Source: Pseudomonadota bacterium
GTDB lineage: Bacteria > Pseudomonadota > Alphaproteobacteria > Micavibrionales > Micavibrionaceae
Assembly: GCA_016198545.1 (NCBI GenBank)
Contig: JACQIJ010000087.1
Span: 1 to 34,656 of the forward strand
Reading direction: 5' to 3'
Length of the DNA: 34,656 nt
Below the pieces are notes generated by a model. It worked only from the letters and a program-made list of their open reading frames with translations, did not search any database and was not told where the DNA came from. Of the stretch, positions 30,596-34,656 are shown piece after piece. The stretch's first letter is position 1. Each line of letters opens with the position of its first letter. The position numbers were made by a program, and so were the translations under genes.

Positions 30596-31288
30596 ATGCA
30601 AGCCGATATCTCGAAAATGTGCGCGGATTTTCTCCGTGCCTACGTTCTATCCGAAACGAATGAAAACCTGAAGGCGACCCATGCGCGGGAGCTGACGGCG
30701 GCGTTCTTCGGATATAAAAGTCACGCGGCGTTGTTGGCGGAGAAGAAACATCCTCTCCATCAACTGGAGAAAGCGGCCATTCTTGTGCCAGACATCGCGT
30801 TGATGGATGCGCGGCGCGGGAAACTGGAGGGGCTTCCTCCGCACCTGCCGGATTCTAAAATGATCGCTCGGAAAATTGTAGATTTTTTGGATCGCGAGTC
30901 TCTTTTCACAGGTACGGTCTGGTGGGTCTATGACACGCTGGAAAATTACATCATCGAGGAATTTCTACCCGAATACGACTACGCTGTCATGGACGATTTG
31001 TCGGGGCAGATGGCCGAGACAAATGCGCTGTTCGACGAGACTTATTATGAGGAGGCTATAGTCGATGAAGATGATGATGGCATCCTTGTTTCTGTCACAG
31101 GGCAATGCAACGGTACGAGCGACCAAGACAAGCCGTTCAGCGGTGACCAGATCGACCTGACTGTCACTGTTGAAATGTCGCGTGCCGCTGGGCGGAATGC
31201 GTATTTCAAGCCCCACATAAAAGCCGACGGCGCAGTCAACTGGGATTGGGCGGATGTGGATGAACCCCAGCTTGAACGGGGGGCGTGA
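30596..31288 (+). CDS. Hypothetical protein, acidic, plus strand
   Basis: A 230-residue protein with AAGGA seven bases before ATG. The N-terminal 55 residues are helical and contain LKATHARELTAAFFGYKSHAALLAEKK, a short module I have seen at the start of several uncharacterised bacterial proteins. The rest is acidic, with FLDRESLFTGTVWWVYDTLENYIIEEFLPEYD and a beta-rich end (GILVSVTGQCNG, QIDLTVTVEMSRAAGRNAYFKP). No catalytic motif is visible. It converges with the Fic gene with 18 bases between the stops. It lies between the QueC-like cassette and Fic, so it could be further cargo; function unknown. Confidence 0.7.
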   Translation: MQADISKMCADFLRAYVLSETNENLKATHARELTAAFFGYKSHAALLAEKKHPLHQLEKAAILVPDIALMDARRGKLEGLPPHLPDSKMIARKIVDFLDRESLFTGTVWWVYDTLENYIIEEFLPEYDYAVMDDLSGQMAETNALFDETYYEEAIVDEDDDGILVSVTGQCNGTSDQDKPFSGDQIDLTVTVEMSRAAGRNAYFKPHIKADGAVNWDWADVDEPQLERGA

Positions 31289-31306
31289 TGTTTGCTTATA
31301 TAGACG

Positions 31307-32356
31307 CTAAGGCAGTGAATACCACGCCCCACGGCCAGAGCCGTGCATCACCAGATGCCCTTTTTCGAGCAGCTGGCGGAAGTGTTCCTTCAGGGTGTTA
31401 CGGCTAACGCCGGTAAGCTTGACCATCTCGCCAATCGTCACGCGGCCATGCTCCCGCGCCTGTTCCAGGATACTCACCGACAGCTCCGGTAGCGCCGACA
31501 GGACGAGTTTTTCTCTCTCCATCTTTTTGGCGAGGCGCCGCATCTGGCTTTGAAGGGCGCGCAGGAAGAACAAGATCCACGGCTGCCAGTTGGGAGCCTC
31601 AGTCCTGATCGATCCTTGCGTCTGGCGCAGGGCAAGGTAATAGTTTTCCTTGTTCTGCTCGACCACGCTTTCGAGCGAACTGTAAGGAACATAGGCGTAT
31701 CCGGCACGCAGCAATAGCAGCGTTGTCAGGATGCGGCTCAAGCGGCCATTGCCGTCCTGGAAGGGATGGATCTCAAGAAAAATTACGATGAAGATGGCGA
31801 CGACGAGCAAGGGATGCAGCGCCTTTGTCTCCAGCGTCGCGTTCGCCCATGCGACTAGCTCCGTCATCAGGCGCGGTGTATCGAAGGGCGTGGCCGTCTC
31901 AAAGACGATCCCGATCTGGTTGCCGTCCTCGTCAAAGGCCGCGACGCTGTTGGATGAGGTTTTATAATCCCCTCGGTGGCGTGAATCCTTTTCGCTGTAT
32001 TTTAAAAGATCACGATGCAGCTGCTTGATATGATTTTCCGTCAGCGTGATATCTGCCCATGACTGGAAGATCAGCTCCATCGCCTCAGCGTAACCGGCGA
32101 CTTCCTGTTCATCCCGCGTTTCAAAGGATTTGATCTGGAGGTTGGACAGCAGGCGCTCGACATCGCGGTCCGACAGCTTGCTGCCCTCAATGCGGGTTGA
32201 CGAGCCGATGCTTTCAATGGTGGCCACGCGGCGCAGGGCCGACAGACGCTCCGGTGCCAAAGTCCCCAGTGCGCGCCACGCCCCTTTGAACTCGTCGATC
32301 TCAGAGACAAGGGCGAGGACGTCCTGGGTGATTTTTACGGTATCGGTCTTTATCAT
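31307..32356 (-). CDS. Fic family protein with C-terminal winged helix
   Basis: A 349-residue protein from ATG 32356 (MIKTDTVKITQ); the open frame extends to 32410 only through repeats. The Fic core HPFQDGNGRLSR fits HPFxDGNGRxxR fully, so AMP transfer to a target protein is likely. Near the N-terminus SSTRIEGSKLS fits the inhibitory (S/T)xxxE(G/N) helix of class II Fic proteins, which blocks ATP binding in cis. The last 70 residues form a winged helix (HGRVTIGEMVKLTGVSRNTLKEHFRQLLEKGHLVMHGSGRG). Repeated GGGTG boxes overlap the start region, suggesting self-regulation through that domain. Confidence 0.92.
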   Translation of the reverse strand: MIKTDTVKITQDVLALVSEIDEFKGAWRALGTLAPERLSALRRVATIESIGSSTRIEGSKLSDRDVERLLSNLQIKSFETRDEQEVAGYAEAMELIFQSWADITLTENHIKQLHRDLLKYSEKDSRHRGDYKTSSNSVAAFDEDGNQIGIVFETATPFDTPRLMTELVAWANATLETKALHPLLVVAIFIVIFLEIHPFQDGNGRLSRILTTLLLLRAGYAYVPYSSLESVVEQNKENYYLALRQTQGSIRTEAPNWQPWILFFLRALQSQMRRLAKKMEREKLVLSALPELSVSILEQAREHGRVTIGEMVKLTGVSRNTLKEHFRQLLEKGHLVMHGSGRGAWYSLP

Positions 32357-32357
32357 A

Positions 32358-32422
32358 CACCCGATAATACACCCATTTGCACCCAATAGGCCAGCCAAAA
32401 AACCACCCATTTACACCCAATA
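32358..32422 (-). repeat. Tandem operator-like repeats at the Fic promoter
   Basis: CACCCATTTGCACCCAATA at 32370-32388 and CACCCATTTACACCCAATA at 32404-32422 differ at one base with a period of 34, about three helical turns. A further CACCCGATA box lies at 32358-32366, next to the Fic ATG. Read on the minus strand each unit has two GGGTG boxes. Probable binding sites for the Fic winged helix or another regulator. Confidence 0.62.
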
Positions 32423-32459
32423 ATCATGATTATGATACTCATGGGTTCGCTCATTTTTT

Positions 32460-32479
32460 AGTACACAGGTAGTACACAG
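32460..32479. repeat. Short direct repeat AGTACACAG x2
   Basis: AGTACACAG at 32460-32468 and 32471-32479, period 11, about 65 bases from the tRNA 3' end. Such repeats near attachment sites can be integrase arm sites, but no integrase is in the window, so this is weak. A hairpin (TCATCGCC / GGCGACGA) lies at about 32487-32507 without a T run. Confidence 0.3.
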
Positions 32480-32544
32480 ACGATTATCATCGCCTTGACG
32501 GCGACGACAATACGTCAGATTTTCCTGATATTTCAAAGAGATGT

Positions 32545-32621
<77 letters not shown>

Positions 32622-32662
32622 TCAATGTGGCAGTCTTTACGGAAGACTGAAAAGAGACATGG

Positions 32663-32691
32663 GTTATAAACCCGCCGGGTCAATAAATCAA
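32663..32691 (-). promoter_or_regulatory. Sigma-70-like promoter of the tRNA gene
   Basis: On the minus strand TTGATT (32691-32686), a 17-base spacer and TATAAC (32668-32663). Transcription would start near 32656, about 35 bases before the tRNA. A 7-bp hairpin (CAGTCTT / AAGACTG, 32630-32648) lies between the promoter and the tRNA. Confidence 0.65.
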
Positions 32692-32732
32692 CCCCAATCG
32701 TGGCAAACGTCTGAATCTCTTTATTTAAAGAT

Positions 32733-33743
32733 TTAAAGGTGCTTTTTGACAAGCAGTTCAGCCAGTTGCACGGCGTTCAGGGCCGCGCCCTTGCGCAGGT
32801 TGTCGGAGGCGCACCAGAAATTAATCCCGTTTTCCACGCTGGGGTCCTCGCGCAGGCGCGAGACGAACACATCGTCTTCGCCGGCGATTTCGGCGGGGGT
32901 GACGTATTCCATTTCGCTTTCGCGGTCGATTAGCGTCACGCCGGACGCATCGCGTAGCGCACGCTTGGCCTGGGCCGCGGAAATTTCGTTTTCGAATTCG
33001 ACATTCACGAATTCGGAGTGACCCACGAAAACGGGAACACGGCAGCATGACGCGCTGATCCTGATAGAGGGATCGAGAATTTTTTTTGTTTCCGCGACCA
33101 TCTTCCATTCTTCTTTTGTCATGCCGTCGTCCATGAAGTCGTCGATTTGCGGGATGATGTTGAAGGCGATCTGCTTCGTGAATATTTCGGGGCGCGGCGT
33201 TTCATTTGTATAGATGCCCCGCGTCTGGGAGAACAATTCATCCATCGCCTCTTTTCCGGCGCCGGAGGTTGATTGATATGTGCAGACGACAATGCGTTTT
33301 ATGCGCGCGATGTCATGAAGGGGCTTCAGGGCGACGACCATCTGTATGGTCGAGCAGTTCGGGTTGGCCACGATATTGCGTTTTGAAAAATCAGCCAGTG
33401 CCGCGGGATTGACTTCCGGCACGACCAGCGGCACATCGGGATCCATGCGGAAATGGCTTGTGTTGTCGATGACGACTGCGCCCGCCTTTGCTGCTGCTGG
33501 GGCGTATTCGGCGGAGATTTTCGCGCCGGGCGAGGACAGGACGATATCGATGCCCTTGAAATTGAATTTCGCGAGGTCGTGAACTTTCAGATTGCGGTCG
33601 CCGAACGACACTTCCTGCCCTGCTGAGCGCGCCGATGCCAGCGCCACGACATCGTCCGCCGGAAAACTGCGCTCGTTCAGTATGTCGAGCATTGCGCGCC
33701 CGACCGCCCCCGTCGCGCCGACTACTGCTATTTTGTATCCCAT
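32733..33743 (-). CDS. asd: Aspartate-semialdehyde dehydrogenase
   Basis: A 336-residue enzyme from ATG 33743 with GAGG six bases upstream. It reduces aspartyl phosphate to aspartate semialdehyde with NADPH, feeding lysine/diaminopimelate, threonine and methionine synthesis. The Rossmann turn VVGATGAVGRAML is at the N-terminus, the catalytic cysteine in ANPNCSTIQMV (Cys130), substrate residues in QSTSGAGKEAMDEL and RVPVFVGHSEFVNVEF with the active-site histidine. All are intact, so this is a working chromosomal gene. It ends about 110 bases before the tRNA and is divergent from the kinase gene. It marks the chromosomal flank of the prophage. Confidence 0.97.
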   Translation of the reverse strand: MGYKIAVVGATGAVGRAMLDILNERSFPADDVVALASARSAGQEVSFGDRNLKVHDLAKFNFKGIDIVLSSPGAKISAEYAPAAAKAGAVVIDNTSHFRMDPDVPLVVPEVNPAALADFSKRNIVANPNCSTIQMVVALKPLHDIARIKRIVVCTYQSTSGAGKEAMDELFSQTRGIYTNETPRPEIFTKQIAFNIIPQIDDFMDDGMTKEEWKMVAETKKILDPSIRISASCCRVPVFVGHSEFVNVEFENEISAAQAKRALRDASGVTLIDRESEMEYVTPAEIAGEDDVFVSRLREDPSVENGINFWCASDNLRKGAALNAVQLAELLVKKHL

Positions 33744-33823
33744 TTGCAACCTCAATCAGGTGGTGTAAGACCCGATATATCTGTGTTAGGATACGGTCTG
33801 TCAAGATCCGGTGGTTTTTTTCG

Positions 33824-34656
33824 ATGGATATCCGCGCTTTTTACGATCAGTGCCCTGTCGGCGTATGCGTCATTCTGCGCGACCGGAAGCGCATGGATAT
33901 TTTGTACGCCAATGCGGCCGTCAGAAATATTCTGAAAAATAAAAATGATTTGGAAGGCAGTCCTTTTACGCAGGCATGGCCGGGAAAGGATGCGGAAGCT
34001 CTTGCGCGAAAACTGCAGGGAACAGGCGGCGTGCGCGACTGTTCGCTTCCTACGCCCTGCGGCGGGCGGTGGGTAAAGCTGACTGTTGAGGAAGGCGATT
34101 TCGAGGGCAAAAACGCATGGATTCTCTGGGCCACCGATATCTCCGCCAGCAAGGAGGCCGAAGAAAGATTGCGCGCCGCCGTGGCCGAGGCCGATGCGGC
34201 TGCGGAAATGAAGGCGAATTTTCTGGCCACGATGAGCCATGAAATCCGCACGCCTATGCAATCCGTATACGGGTTGCTGGAACTGATAGGAGAAGAAAAG
34301 CCGGATGTAAAAATAAAAACCATGATCGATATCGCCAAGACATCAGCCAGCGGATTGCTTGAGATACTCGATGACATTCTTGATTTTGCGAAAATCGATG
34401 CGAACAAGATGGAGCTTGATGCGTTTGAAGTGCCTGTCCGTACGTTGGTGCGCGGGATTAACGAAGCGCTGGCGGTGAAGGTTTACGGGAGGGGTGTGCA
34501 GCTTCTCGACGATATTGATAAAGATGTCCCTTTCGTCGTTATCGGCGATCCGAAACGCCTGCGCCAGATATTGATGAACCTGACCGGAAATGCGCTCAAG
34601 TTCACTCATGAAGGCAAGGTTACAATTCACGTTCGCAAGGGAGGCAAGCATATAGC
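33824..34656 (+). CDS. PAS-type sensor histidine kinase, partial (runs off right edge)
   Basis: 277 codons from ATG 33824 to the edge without a stop. Residues 1-110 look like a PAS domain (YDQCPVGVCVILRDRKRMDILYANAAV, WILWATDIS), followed by a short coiled coil and the HisKA helix ANFLATMSHEIRTPM with phospho-acceptor His139. The start of the ATPase domain is seen in GDPKRLRQILMNLTGNALKFTHEGKV (N box). The MSHEIRTPMQSVYGLLEL form is typical of hybrid kinases, which often have a receiver domain further on, but that lies outside. No transmembrane segment, so probably cytoplasmic. The ribosome site is weak. The gene is divergent from asd. Confidence 0.93.
   Translation, partial: MDIRAFYDQCPVGVCVILRDRKRMDILYANAAVRNILKNKNDLEGSPFTQAWPGKDAEALARKLQGTGGVRDCSLPTPCGGRWVKLTVEEGDFEGKNAWILWATDISASKEAEERLRAAVAEADAAAEMKANFLATMSHEIRTPMQSVYGLLELIGEEKPDVKIKTMIDIAKTSASGLLEILDDILDFAKIDANKMELDAFEVPVRTLVRGINEALAVKVYGRGVQLLDDIDKDVPFVVIGDPKRLRQILMNLTGNALKFTHEGKVTIHVRKGGKHI

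Noticed and set aside
33752-34407. Minus-strand frames of 169 and 186 codons opposite the histidine kinase
   Set aside because: Antisense to a gene with intact PAS, HisKA and N-box motifs.

Overview
The window is most of a lambda-like (siphovirus) prophage next to a conserved chromosomal segment, probably in an alphaproteobacterium of moderately high GC. The host call rests on the style of the prophage proteins (DUF6441, DUF6362, DUF3085 and DUF3489 members, the tail-chaperone family) and is an inference. The prophage runs off the left edge. No integrase, repressor or lysis gene is visible.

Layout, read in the direction of the main (minus) transcription from right to left. 32.7-34.7 kb is chromosome: asd, the start of a hybrid-type sensor histidine kinase, and an initiator tRNA-Met whose 3' end faces the prophage, which makes it a plausible attachment site. 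30.2-32.4 kb holds a Fic protein with repeated GGGTG boxes at its start and an unrecognised plus-strand gene. 27.5-30.2 kb is a two-gene cassette closed by its own terminator: a conserved partner protein and a QueC-like enzyme with a C-terminal winged helix, resembling the core of QueC-containing antiphage systems. 21.5-27.4 kb is the early operon: excisionase/AlpA-like HTH, PD-(D/E)XK nuclease, ssDNA-binding-like protein, primase-helicase, an unknown protein, RuvC-like resolvase, a small protein and a DUF6362 protein.

21.1-21.3 kb looks like a complete cos region: a lambda-like cosN core, three terminase-type repeats and an IHF-like site in the order seen in lambda, directly upstream of the small terminase. 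18.5-21.1 kb has the small terminase and two DNA methyltransferases; the cytosine methyltransferase is overlapped along its whole length by a second open frame that also looks conserved. 17.3-18.4 kb is a plus-strand cassette of three small genes. 3.2-17.2 kb is the head and tail operon: large terminase, gpW, portal, unknown, S49 protease with a nested scaffold start, decoration protein, Mu gpT-like capsid, connectors, tail terminator, tail tube, tail chaperones with a canonical -1 frameshift site, and tape measure. 0-2.2 kb holds three minor tail genes, two of them tandem paralogues.

Three plus-strand islands (2.45-2.78, 7.75-8.17 and 17.3-18.4 kb) interrupt the minus-strand late region, each with a hairpin placed to stop leftward transcription, so full late expression would need antitermination or several late promoters. 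The items most worth following up are the QueC-like cassette, the cos architecture, the A AAA AAC frameshift and the doubly coding methyltransferase locus.
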